Source: Ancylomarina sp963977525 (lineage in GTDB: Bacteria; Bacteroidota; Bacteroidia; Bacteroidales; Marinifilaceae). Taken from it: a stretch of DNA of 64,000 nt. Location of the stretch: positions 1-64,000 of the forward strand of contig CAXBPC010000016.1 in assembly GCA_963977525.1 (NCBI GenBank), read 5' to 3'. A model generated the notes under the pieces. It saw nothing but the letters and a program-made list of their open reading frames with translations, searched no databases and was not told the origin of the DNA. A program made the translations under genes and the position numbers. Shown here piece by piece: positions 37,124 through 45,609 of the stretch. Every line of letters begins with the position of its first letter. Within the stretch, counting starts at the first letter, position 1.

Positions 37124-37160
37124 AAGAAAGGCTGTTCATTACGAACAGCCTTTCTTATTT
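37124..37160 (+). terminator. Terminator after lipoprotein copy 2
   Basis: A perfect 14-bp stem AAGAAAGGCTGTTC / GAACAGCCTTTCTT encloses a 5-nt loop and is followed by ATTTTTAG. Confidence 0.9.
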
Positions 37161-37227
37161 TTAGGCCTTTTCTATTTCCTCAATCACAAAAATCTAAAGC
37201 TTTGTTGCATTCTCTGAATTAATTAGT

Positions 37228-37256
37228 ATTTTTATTTATTCTAAATAAATAAAAAT
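37228..37256. other. AT-only inverted repeat before a start codon
   Basis: A perfect 13-bp inverted repeat ATTTTTATTTATT / AATAAATAAAAAT with the loop CTA ends 6 bp before the ATG at 37263. It covers the place where a ribosome binding site would be. Confidence 0.5.
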
Positions 37257-37262
37257 TCAATT

Positions 37263-37643
37263 ATGGACAAAGCACATAACGTCAATAAATTTTACGCTCT
37301 ACTATTAATTCTTTTGGGATCATTCGGTTTTATCATGAGATATGTAGAACTGGGCGACACACAATTTACAGCTCTTATTCCAGCCGTATTCGGGCTTATT
37401 CTATTAAGCTTTACTAATGGTATTAAAAATGAGAATTCAGTAATAGGACACTTAGCAGGGGTTCTTACACTTGTGTTGGTTGTCATGTCAGCAGTGATGC
37501 TAACTAAAGGATTCATAGCTGAATTCAGCTTAGGACGTAAGCAAATTATCTTCCTATTCGTTATTGCGGGAGGAGTTTACAGCTTACGAGCACAATTTCT
37601 CTATTTTAAGGCACAGCGCAGAAGAAAAGCTAAATTGAAATAA
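37263..37643 (+). CDS. Small membrane protein of unknown function
   Basis: A 126-residue protein with four predicted membrane helices (about 11-28, 34-50, 60-80 and 90-110) and a basic C-terminus (AQRRRKAKLK), which by the positive-inside rule is cytoplasmic. I do not recognise the family. It is a single gene with a terminator after it and an AT-only hairpin directly before it. The GSFGFIMRYVELGD and FGLILLSFTNGI stretches look like a small conserved membrane family. Confidence 0.7.
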   Translation: MDKAHNVNKFYALLLILLGSFGFIMRYVELGDTQFTALIPAVFGLILLSFTNGIKNENSVIGHLAGVLTLVLVVMSAVMLTKGFIAEFSLGRKQIIFLFVIAGGVYSLRAQFLYFKAQRRRKAKLK

Positions 37644-37665
37644 AACATTCGATATTGAAAAGATA

Positions 37666-37701
37666 AAATCCCGATCTACATTAGTAGGTCGGGATTTCTT
37701 T
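37666..37701 (+). terminator. Terminator after the small membrane protein gene
   Basis: A 14-bp stem AAATCCCGATCTAC / GTAGGTCGGGATTT with one G-T pair and loop ATTA is followed by CTTTT. Confidence 0.88.
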
Positions 37702-37827
37702 TGATTCAAAAGCTTTTATATTGTCACAATTATCTATACTTTGGATCCTGATTTTGATAAACAGAAGCTAGTTAAGTGAGTAGGGATATAGGGGAGAGCT
37801 TTTTCAAACTATTTTAAATGTGTTCCT

Positions 37828-38574
37828 ATGTCAGACCAACAAGCACTATTGGATATAATGGATGAAATTCAAGCTTTTCCTCAGAATAAAATTAAAAATT
37901 TCACCACGCCAATTGCTACCTATTTATACGAGGCTGATAACCTATACACCCGTGTAAGTCTCGATTTATCGCAACTAATAGAAGTTGGTATGTCGGCAGA
38001 TTTACCCGACAGGCTGAAACATCTCACCACAACACTTCGACGTGCGCAGGTAAATTGGGAAGAGTTGAAAACCGTGAAACAAAAAGCTCAAGTCATTTGG
38101 AAACGAGAATCGGATACCTTCTACGAACTTCGTAAAGATTTACTCGAAGGGATGAGTTTTGCATACCGAAAGGATGAAAATCTGATGCGACGTTTAAGAG
38201 AAATTAAAAAGGGGCGCAATCAAGCCGATGCAGTCCAGGATTTATCGCAACTAGCCGTACTTTCGAAAGCTAATATACAGCCTTTAGAGGCCATTCATTT
38301 TGACATCAGCCTTTGCGACAAGGCCGCCAACGAAGCCAGCAGAATAGCTCATCTTTTAGGGGCAGTTAACGGGCATTTGTATGTCGACGACGAAATTAAA
38401 GTCACACGAGATAAAGCTTATAGTTTGCTGAAAGAAGTGGTAGACGAGTTGCGTGCCTATGGTCGTTTTGCTTTTAGAAAGCAGCCTGACCAGAAAAAGT
38501 CTTACACAAGCTCATATATCCACAAACGAAATACTATTTACCGAAAAAATAAGAAATCATTACTTGAGGAATAG
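37828..38574 (+). CDS. Hypothetical coiled-coil protein
   Basis: A 248-residue soluble, mostly helical protein with no signal peptide and no membrane segment. It is rich in Arg, Lys and Leu, with likely coiled coils at about 60-135 and 195-225 and a basic C-terminus (HKRNTIYRKNKKSLLEE). I recognise no domain. Its codons are richer in G and C than those of its neighbours (frequent TCG, CGA, GCC), as in the mevalonate operon beyond it. The 365 bp that follow (38575-38939) hold no gene I can support. Confidence 0.65.
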   Translation: MSDQQALLDIMDEIQAFPQNKIKNFTTPIATYLYEADNLYTRVSLDLSQLIEVGMSADLPDRLKHLTTTLRRAQVNWEELKTVKQKAQVIWKRESDTFYELRKDLLEGMSFAYRKDENLMRRLREIKKGRNQADAVQDLSQLAVLSKANIQPLEAIHFDISLCDKAANEASRIAHLLGAVNGHLYVDDEIKVTRDKAYSLLKEVVDELRAYGRFAFRKQPDQKKSYTSSYIHKRNTIYRKNKKSLLEE

Positions 38575-38939
38575 CATAAAAGGATGCTCTGGAGAGAGGA
38601 AAATCAGTTTTTCTCATCAACAATTCCTATTTGTTCTGATGCGACATGCTTCTGCTTACAAGTTATATCCAATTTCTTATCAACATTGTTTACCCACTCA
38701 CTTACAAGACTTATTTGCTCACAACACAACGCATTACACTTAAAGACAGGAATGAAAATAAGTGAGACAGACTAGTTTCGCAAGTGAGATAAATAGATTT
38801 GATCATGAGACAGGTCTGTTCGTTTATAAGCAGAAGATACAAACATATGAACAAAAGTTATCGTACACCGATACAATGTGAATTGTCAGTGAGAAAATCC
38901 CCTTGGCCCTCCATAGTATAGAATCAAGAAATAAACGGA

Positions 38940-39893
38940 TTAGTTGTTCTGATAAACGGTAACGATCTTGTGGCCTTCAGCCTTAAGAATTTCCTGAGTT
39001 TGGCTGTAGTTTTGAGTGAATCCCAATAGAAAGCCACCACCACCAGAACCACAAAGCTTAAGAGAAAACATCTTATTTTCGAGCCCAAGCTCCCATATAG
39101 AGAGAAATTCGTCAGGAATCATAGAACGGAAATGTTCCAACTGGAAACCCGATAGCTTCGCTACATTATTAAAGAAAGGTGTAGATTCACCTTTGATCAA
39201 CTCTTGAATGCAGCTGTTGTTGAGTGGTATAAATTCCTGTTTTATTTGCTCTGAATAATCTTCCTCGTCGCAAGATTTTAGAAAAGCCTTAACCAAAGGT
39301 GCGGTATTGCCCTGCTTATCGGTATCAACCAAAAAGATGGCGCTATCCTGTCCAAACTTACGTCCTGGCAAAGTAACAAGTTCTATTTTCTTCGAATTAT
39401 GAATTAACAAAGGAATCTTGAGGTAAGAATTTAAGGGGTCTAAACCTGAGCTTTGACCATGGAAACCCGATTCTAATTGAGAGAATAGAGTTTTCAATTC
39501 AGTAATTTGTTCTGGTCGAATAATTCTATTATTTGGTATCGCCTTTAGTGCATATTTTTTATAGATAGCCGCGCACAAAGCACCAGAACTACCCAAACCA
39601 TAGCTTTCTGGAATGCTCGATTCGAAATATAAACCTTTGGCAATATCCTTTTTTAAAGCCTCGATATGAATAAAGGAATCAAGCTGCATTTCTTCTATAT
39701 ACTCACAAAACTTAATAAGCTCCTCATTCGATCGGCGAGCAAAAAGTCTGTCGGTGTATTTATTCTCATCAATAAAACTCAACTCTCCTTTAAAATGCGT
39801 GTACGGAATACTCAATCCCATAGAATTGAATAGAACAGCATACTCCCCAAAGAGTAAAATTTTAGCGTAATATTGTTCGGGTCTATGATTCAT
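38940..39893 (-). CDS. mvk: Mevalonate kinase (GHMP kinase family)
   Basis: A 317-residue GHMP kinase. The N-terminus YYAKILLFGEYAVLF is the mevalonate-kinase type (KxxLxGEYAV). The ATP-binding motif PESYGLGSSGALCAAIYKKY follows near residue 100, and the C-terminal motif LCGSGGGGFLLGF near 285. It should phosphorylate mevalonate to 5-phosphomevalonate. It is the last gene of the mevalonate operon, 9 bp after the decarboxylase gene, which supports this choice over phosphomevalonate kinase. Which of the two GHMP kinases does which step is inferred. Confidence 0.85.
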   Translation of the reverse strand: MNHRPEQYYAKILLFGEYAVLFNSMGLSIPYTHFKGELSFIDENKYTDRLFARRSNEELIKFCEYIEEMQLDSFIHIEALKKDIAKGLYFESSIPESYGLGSSGALCAAIYKKYALKAIPNNRIIRPEQITELKTLFSQLESGFHGQSSGLDPLNSYLKIPLLIHNSKKIELVTLPGRKFGQDSAIFLVDTDKQGNTAPLVKAFLKSCDEEDYSEQIKQEFIPLNNSCIQELIKGESTPFFNNVAKLSGFQLEHFRSMIPDEFLSIWELGLENKMFSLKLCGSGGGGFLLGFTQNYSQTQEILKAEGHKIVTVYQNN

Positions 39894-39902
39894 TGCAAAG
39901 TT

Positions 39903-40940
39903 TTATTTAATTCTCTTAGGTCCGTCTCCCATACCATCCTGTATGTATTTCCCATCTTCCAAAAGCTCAACTAGGTTTTGCTTAATGAAATTCAGAATAA
40001 CATTTTCGTCAGATTTAGGATATAAAAGGTGAATATTTGGACCAGCATCCAATGTAAAACATAAAGGTATTTGCGTAGTCTCCCTAAAATTCTTAATTCG
40101 CTCTATGGCGATTAGCGTATTCGGTTTTAATAAGGTGTACGATGGATTTGAACTCATCATTAGACCATGTAAACTAAGTGCTTCATTCTCGACAATAGCA
40201 GCGAATTCATGAAAATCACCTCGCTCTAAAACAAGCAATAAGTCAGACATATTTAATCGTGCCTGCTGAAAACGAGCACTTGCATAAGGATGTTCATTCA
40301 TAAGCTCGTGACCTGCCGAACTCGATACTTTCTTAGCCGATGAATCTATTAGTAAAATTGTATCCTGTAGATCCTGAAAGGTTGGATGAACAGTCCCCTT
40401 TAAAGGTGTTGCATAATAATTTGAACTATCAGAAACACCTTCTAAATCGCCCCAAGTTGCATAATTGCCGAATATAGATCGCGAAGCACTTCCCGACCCT
40501 AGACGAGCCATTTCACTAGCTTTTTTAAAGAAGAAATCTTTTGGCATCTCCATTTCGTCTATGGTCTCTTGCATAGAACAAAGGCATAGAGCCAAGGCAC
40601 TCATTGCTGATGCCGAACTGGCAATACCCGCCGAATGTGGAAAAGTATTTGAGCTCGATATTTTAAGTTGATATTTAGTTACACAAGGTACATCGTTCGA
40701 GACCGCAGCAATAAATTTGCTCAACCTATCTTCAAAGGCTTTATTCTCTTTCCCTTCGAAAAGATAAATGAGATTTTTCTCTCCATTTTTTTTAGGCGAA
40801 TAGGTAAGTTCGAAGCGAGAAACAGACGCTTTCAAACTCATGCTTAAAGAAGGATTGCGTGGCAATTGCACCCCCATTTTTCCCCAATATTTAATTAGAG
40901 CTATATTAGATGGGCTTTCCCAAATGATCGTATTTTCCAT
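39903..40940 (-). CDS. mvaD: Diphosphomevalonate decarboxylase
   Basis: A 345-residue GHMP-type enzyme that decarboxylates 5-diphosphomevalonate to isopentenyl diphosphate with ATP. The hallmark N-terminus is SPSNIALIKYWGKMGVQLPR, followed by NPSLSMSL. The P-loop region is FPHSAGIASSASAMSALALC, and MARLGSGSASRSIFG and FTLDAGPNIHLLYP complete the family motifs. It is 18 bp downstream of the GYDIA kinase gene and 9 bp upstream of the mevalonate kinase gene. Confidence 0.95.
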   Translation of the reverse strand: MENTIIWESPSNIALIKYWGKMGVQLPRNPSLSMSLKASVSRFELTYSPKKNGEKNLIYLFEGKENKAFEDRLSKFIAAVSNDVPCVTKYQLKISSSNTFPHSAGIASSASAMSALALCLCSMQETIDEMEMPKDFFFKKASEMARLGSGSASRSIFGNYATWGDLEGVSDSSNYYATPLKGTVHPTFQDLQDTILLIDSSAKKVSSSAGHELMNEHPYASARFQQARLNMSDLLLVLERGDFHEFAAIVENEALSLHGLMMSSNPSYTLLKPNTLIAIERIKNFRETTQIPLCFTLDAGPNIHLLYPKSDENVILNFIKQNLVELLEDGKYIQDGMGDGPKRIK

Positions 40941-40958
40941 TCTACTAAATTTCTTTTT

Positions 40959-41894
40959 TTACAAATCAGCTTCATCTTCGAGCACCATATTATCCCAAGC
41001 AATAAGGGTGTTTAAGCCTTTAGATTTAAAATAATTTGTTAATGTTTCTTTATCCCAATCGCTTCGGACCATGGCAAAATCACCTCCCCAAGCTCCTAAG
41101 GATTTTATCGATCCTTCAAAATCGGAGAAAGCCAATTTCTTAATGCTTGGCAAGCCTAATAAGTTTGAAGTAATAGCCTCATGTTCTCCAATAATCTTAT
41201 CGAATTCGATAGCCGATTCAGTATCTAAAAGATGTAATGACAAGCTTGATATCTCCTGAATTTCACGCGTATAATCTCTGTCTTGAGCTAAGAATCGTTT
41301 AACCTCATCCTCCGACTTTTGCTTTTTTCCCAAATACAGAAAGTAGATTTGATCTTTAAATTCTGGTGAGAAAATACAAGCTTCAGTCCAAATTTTGTCC
41401 TCGACTCTCTGAAAAAGGATGGGTGTATTACTCTGCGCACAGGCAATGTCATAGCCCGATGCTTTTGATACTTTAGCAAGCAAATCGAAGGCATCAACTT
41501 TTGCCCATTGTGCAATATTGTTAATTAATGTAGAGCTAGAGCCTAAGCCCCAATCTCTTTTAAAATTCAGATGTGTTTCTAACTTATAATTTGCTCCATT
41601 AAGAAAATCGGGATTCATCGATAAAGCTTGTTTTAAAAGCTCAGCAATAAATCGTTTTTCTTCGGATAGATTTTCACTTGCCTTTAAAATTTCTTCTGAT
41701 GAGAGTTTAAAGTTCAACCACTCAATATCATTCTCATAAGCCTGCCAAATCAGTCCTTTATCCGCATTGGGATGCACTGCCAGCGATTGCCCATACTGGG
41801 TTGGAACTCCTAAAGACAAGGCGCCTTTCAGCACCAAATACTCTGCAGTAATTAGGAGTTTCCCATTCGAATAAAAAAACTGTGATCGATCCAA
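40959..41894 (-). CDS. GYDIA-family GHMP kinase, probably phosphomevalonate kinase
   Basis: A 311-residue GHMP-like kinase with N-terminus FYSNGKLLITAEYLVLKGA and an ATP-loop remnant WGLGSSSTLINNIAQWA near residue 115. The stretch SKASGYDIACAQSNTPI contains the GYDIA motif that names this Bacteroidota family. In the operon it is the only candidate for the phosphomevalonate kinase step, since mevalonate kinase and the decarboxylase are accounted for. That role is inference. It begins 7 bp after the HMG-CoA reductase gene. Confidence 0.85.
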   Translation of the reverse strand: MDRSQFFYSNGKLLITAEYLVLKGALSLGVPTQYGQSLAVHPNADKGLIWQAYENDIEWLNFKLSSEEILKASENLSEEKRFIAELLKQALSMNPDFLNGANYKLETHLNFKRDWGLGSSSTLINNIAQWAKVDAFDLLAKVSKASGYDIACAQSNTPILFQRVEDKIWTEACIFSPEFKDQIYFLYLGKKQKSEDEVKRFLAQDRDYTREIQEISSLSLHLLDTESAIEFDKIIGEHEAITSNLLGLPSIKKLAFSDFEGSIKSLGAWGGDFAMVRSDWDKETLTNYFKSKGLNTLIAWDNMVLEDEADL

Positions 41895-41901
41895 AACCTT
41901 G

Positions 41902-43227
41902 TTATTTTGTGTTTCTAATTGTATTCAAAAAGTTTTCAACCTCGCTATAACTAACGGTTGATTTAGCAAATCGGGTTTTTGCCATCAGCTTTTCAGCCTT
42001 ATTGGCATTAAAGGCATTCAGCAAGTTTGACAAATGCATTTTCATATGTCCATGTTGAATTCCCGTAGTTACCAGAGAACGAATGGCTCCAAAATTATTT
42101 GCCAATCCCGAAGCAGCTGTCATCATCATAAGTTCCTTTGCCGAAGGATCACCTAGAAGTTCAAGTCCTAGTTTTGCCAAAGGATGAAGCTTGGTTAAAC
42201 CACCAACTGTACCCAGTGAAAGTGGTAATTTCAGTTCATATCTAAAGCGACCATTGCTTATATCAGCCTTGGTCAAACTTTTGTATTTTCCTGTTTGCGA
42301 TGCCCAAACATGAGCATTAGCCTCAACAGCTCTAAAGTCATTACCTGTTGCCAATGCCACAGCATCGACCCCATTCATAATACCTTTATTGTGTGTGCAA
42401 GCTCTGTAAACGTCGAGCTCGGCAATTTGTGTTGCTTTCAAAAATTTCTTGGCAAAAACCTCACCTGTCATGCCATCATAAACACCATCTAAATCCTTAA
42501 TATCACACTCAATCCAGCATTCTACAAGACAGTCTGGTGTATAGTTTGATAATATGGACATGATGATCTCACACTCGCGCTCCTCATCCGTCCAATCCTT
42601 CTGGCTTTGAATAAAAGTTTGCAATGTGCTTGCCATCATCTCTAAACAGGAGTTGATAAAATTAGCACCCATGGCATCGAGCGTATCAAAGCTGACATGC
42701 AACTGGTGATAGTTCTCCAGTTCATGACTCATATCAATTAAAGACAAGTCTAGAATACCTCCACCACGACGTCGCATATTAGTTGTCAGGCTATGTGTTG
42801 CGCACATCAGTTCTTTCTTCAAGTCAGGAAAAGCTTGCTTTAAACGGTCGCTCTTCCCATTCCATGAAAAATGAACCTGCCCAGTTTTTTCAACTGATAC
42901 AACCTTTGCCTTAAAACCACCACGACTAGCCCAAAACTTAGCTGAACGTGAAGCTGCTGCAATAACAGAGCTTTCCTCAGTAACCATAGGTAGATGATAC
43001 ACTTTATCGTTTATCACGAAATTAGGTGAGATTCCAAATGGCAAAAAGAAATTTGATAATGTATTTTCACTAATCTCATCCAACAAATTCTGCTGCTCTA
43101 GATCATTCAATCTGAAATAATCTAAATCGGCTTCAATTTGCGCACCTTTCCCACTTATCTCTCCCAGGTACCTTAACTTTTCAATACGCGAAAGCTTCGA
43201 AAAACCTTTTATTATCTTATTGTCCAT
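41902..43227 (-). CDS. mvaA: Hydroxymethylglutaryl-CoA reductase, class II
   Basis: A 441-residue HMG-CoA reductase of the bacterial (class II) type, without membrane anchor. Motifs seen are GFSKLSRIEKLRYL at the start, MVTEESSVIAAASRSAKFW, ACTHNKGIMNGVDAVALATG with the catalytic lysine, and a C-terminal GIQHGHMKMHLSN with the catalytic histidine. It makes mevalonate from HMG-CoA here, given the kinases that follow, although class II enzymes can also run in reverse. It lies 20 bp downstream of the isomerase gene. Confidence 0.95.
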   Translation of the reverse strand: MDNKIIKGFSKLSRIEKLRYLGEISGKGAQIEADLDYFRLNDLEQQNLLDEISENTLSNFFLPFGISPNFVINDKVYHLPMVTEESSVIAAASRSAKFWASRGGFKAKVVSVEKTGQVHFSWNGKSDRLKQAFPDLKKELMCATHSLTTNMRRRGGGILDLSLIDMSHELENYHQLHVSFDTLDAMGANFINSCLEMMASTLQTFIQSQKDWTDEERECEIIMSILSNYTPDCLVECWIECDIKDLDGVYDGMTGEVFAKKFLKATQIAELDVYRACTHNKGIMNGVDAVALATGNDFRAVEANAHVWASQTGKYKSLTKADISNGRFRYELKLPLSLGTVGGLTKLHPLAKLGLELLGDPSAKELMMMTAASGLANNFGAIRSLVTTGIQHGHMKMHLSNLLNAFNANKAEKLMAKTRFAKSTVSYSEVENFLNTIRNTK

Positions 43228-43247
43228 AAGGATATTAATTTTCTATA

Positions 43248-44240
43248 TTAACGAAGATCCAAATAAGCCTCAGCCAATTGCAAGCCTTTAATCTGGCTCT
43301 GAATATAAATCTCCAAATCTTCATACTCGCCTTGTGCATGTTTCAACAAAGCCGAAGCTTGTCCATAAATAGCAGGCATCTTACTTTTCTTCATCAGGTA
43401 ATAACCATCCAGGCAGGAAGTAATTCCTCCAGAGATGATCAATTCTTTACACTGCACCTCTTTATTATTCTTATAAATATCGTTTGCCCATTCGAGCATT
43501 TCGTCTGCATTGTGCCCAATTTCACTCAAAGCTTCTAGTACTTGTCCTGCCTTTTCAGGATGTCGCATCAGTTCAATTTTTGCAAAATTAGTTCCTCCAA
43601 AAGCTCCAAATTCTAGTGCTTGCAGAGGCAATTTCATTAGAGCCTCTATACTCTTAGGTCCCATACCTTGCCCAACTTCTTTCACAATAATGGGCGCTTT
43701 AATTTGCTCCATCATTTCTTGCAAAGTTTCCATTGGAGAGCGCAATAATATATCGCCCTCAGGCTGCAGACTTTCCTGCATTGGGTTAATATGTACGATC
43801 AAACCATCAGCTCGTAAATCTTGAAGCATCGCCTCAACTTTATCTAAGGCTTTATCTTTAATCAATGTTTCTATCTGACAAATACCCAAATTCGCATAAA
43901 GCGGTAAATCATCTCCAATAACAGATCGCATATCGAAGTCATCGAAATGAGCTTTGCTATCCAATAAAGAACGACATGAACCCAAGCCCATTCCCATTCC
44001 AAACTGTGCACAAGCACGAGCCAAATTCAAATTGATCTTAGCAGCTTTTTCTGTTCCGCCAGTCATACTCGAAACCCAAATTGGTGTTCGCAATTGCTTA
44101 CCCAAGAATCCAAAAGGTTTTAGTTCCTTGTCGGGATGAGCACTTAAAAGTGGTTCGTAATAAAACCGCTTGTCAGCCAATGCATTTTCCATATGCGAAC
44201 GGAAAGCCAAATCAATATGGTCTCGTTTTCTGTCAGTCAT
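43248..44240 (-). CDS. fni: Type 2 isopentenyl-diphosphate delta-isomerase
   Basis: A 330-residue FMN-dependent TIM-barrel enzyme that interconverts isopentenyl and dimethylallyl diphosphate. Family motifs are WVSSMTGGTEKAAKINLNLA, GMGMGLGSCRSLL, ADGLIVHINPMQESLQPEGD, IVKEVGQGM and the glycine-rich GGTNFAKIE. It completes the route from mevalonate to both C5 isoprenoid units. It lies between the acyl-CoA dehydrogenase gene (18 bp) and the HMG-CoA reductase gene (20 bp), so it belongs to the same operon. Confidence 0.93.
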   Translation of the reverse strand: MTDRKRDHIDLAFRSHMENALADKRFYYEPLLSAHPDKELKPFGFLGKQLRTPIWVSSMTGGTEKAAKINLNLARACAQFGMGMGLGSCRSLLDSKAHFDDFDMRSVIGDDLPLYANLGICQIETLIKDKALDKVEAMLQDLRADGLIVHINPMQESLQPEGDILLRSPMETLQEMMEQIKAPIIVKEVGQGMGPKSIEALMKLPLQALEFGAFGGTNFAKIELMRHPEKAGQVLEALSEIGHNADEMLEWANDIYKNNKEVQCKELIISGGITSCLDGYYLMKKSKMPAIYGQASALLKHAQGEYEDLEIYIQSQIKGLQLAEAYLDLR

Positions 44241-44258
44241 TCGTTTATTTGTATTCAG

Positions 44259-45494
44259 TTATGAGGTTTCACAAAAAGCCAGCTTAGCTTTATCTTCTTC
44301 CTCGTTTAACTTTATTTTATTATCCTTTTTACTCGTTATATGTCTCGAGATAACTAATCGAAGTATCTCTGAAGTTCCTTCTCCAATTTCCAAAATGCGC
44401 TGATCTCTATAAAACCTTTCTACATCCGAAGATTTTAGAAGTCCATGTGCGCCATGAACCTGTACAGCTTCGTTTGCAACTTCCCTTGCTATCTCTGAAC
44501 AATACAGTTTAGCCATTGCTGATTGCTTTCCAAACTCGTGCCCATTATCCTTCAACCAACATGCCTGGTATAATAAAGCTCTAGCTGCTTCAATCTTTGT
44601 CGCCATATCAGCCAACTTAAAAGCAATAGCCTGAAACTTTATAATCGGTTTCCCAAACTGCTCTCGCTTGTTAGCATACTTCAATGCTTCCTCATATGCG
44701 CCTTGAGCTAATCCAAGCGCCATTGCTGCAATAGTTAATCTCCCAGAATCAAGCGTTTTCAGCATGATTTTAGCGCCTTGCCCAAGCTCTCCTAAAAGAT
44801 TAGCTTTCGGAGCTTCGCAATTTTCGAATGTGAGATCAGCTGTATCGGAAGCTCTCCACATCATCTTCCCTTTCATAGGATAAGTATTAAACCCTACGGT
44901 ATTCCGATCAACTAAGATAACAGATAATTCCTTTTCACCATCTTTATCTGCTGTGATTACCTGAAGCGTAACGCCTAATGATGATTCAGAAGATCCGTTG
45001 GATATAAATTTCTTTGCCCCATTAATCAACCAGTTATCATTGATTAACTCAGCTTTTGTTTGCGTTCCTCTTGAGTCAGAGCCAGCATTTTCTTCGGTTA
45101 AGCCGAATGCCCATACTTTTTTCCCCGTACACAACTGAGGAAGGTACTTGTGTTTTTGCTCTTCAGTTCCAAAATAATAGATAGGTCCGATTCCCAGTGA
45201 ATTATGAGCTGCAAGAGTTGAAGCTTGCGAAGCATCAACGCGAGCCATTTCCTCCACCGCAATTAAGAGGGATAGATAATCTTTTCCTTGTCCGCCATAC
45301 TGCTGTGGTAAATAGATTCCAAAAAGCCCTAACTCACCCATTCTCTGAGTAAGACTCGAACTAAATTCTTCCTTCTCATCCAAATCTGCTGCTAGAGGTT
45401 TCACTTCTGTTTCAGCAAATTCTCTTACTTTAATTCTAAGCTCGTCGTGTTCTTTATTTATATAAGGACTCATATTTTGTTTTGCTTTTCTCAT
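44259..45494 (-). CDS. Acyl-CoA dehydrogenase
   Basis: A 411-residue flavoprotein of the short/branched-chain acyl-CoA dehydrogenase family. FAD and substrate motifs are visible: FGLTEENAGSDSRGTQTKA, RLTIAAMALGLAQGAYE, GKPIIKFQAIAFKLADMA and the C-terminal RDQRILEIGEGTSEI, which holds the likely catalytic glutamate. The ATG at 45473 (MSPYINKEHDELR, residue 8) is an alternative start. It is the first gene of the mevalonate operon. A link would be leucine or fatty-acid degradation feeding HMG-CoA, but the substrate cannot be told from sequence. Confidence 0.92.
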   Translation of the reverse strand: MRKAKQNMSPYINKEHDELRIKVREFAETEVKPLAADLDEKEEFSSSLTQRMGELGLFGIYLPQQYGGQGKDYLSLLIAVEEMARVDASQASTLAAHNSLGIGPIYYFGTEEQKHKYLPQLCTGKKVWAFGLTEENAGSDSRGTQTKAELINDNWLINGAKKFISNGSSESSLGVTLQVITADKDGEKELSVILVDRNTVGFNTYPMKGKMMWRASDTADLTFENCEAPKANLLGELGQGAKIMLKTLDSGRLTIAAMALGLAQGAYEEALKYANKREQFGKPIIKFQAIAFKLADMATKIEAARALLYQACWLKDNGHEFGKQSAMAKLYCSEIAREVANEAVQVHGAHGLLKSSDVERFYRDQRILEIGEGTSEILRLVISRHITSKKDNKIKLNEEEDKAKLAFCETS

Positions 45495-45609
45495 TTAGTA
45501 TCAGACTCGAAAGTCTTTTAATAAGCAAACCTATATAAAATCCTCTATCTCTAAAAATTATTTAGAATTAATTTTGATAAAAATAAGCGTTTAAAGGAGA
45601 ATGTAAACC

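Noticed and set aside
38453..38775. Two overlapping plus-strand open frames of 96 and 63 residues after the coiled-coil gene
   Set aside because: They overlap each other and the end of a real gene, their cysteine- and histidine-rich composition is not protein-like, and no start region is evident.
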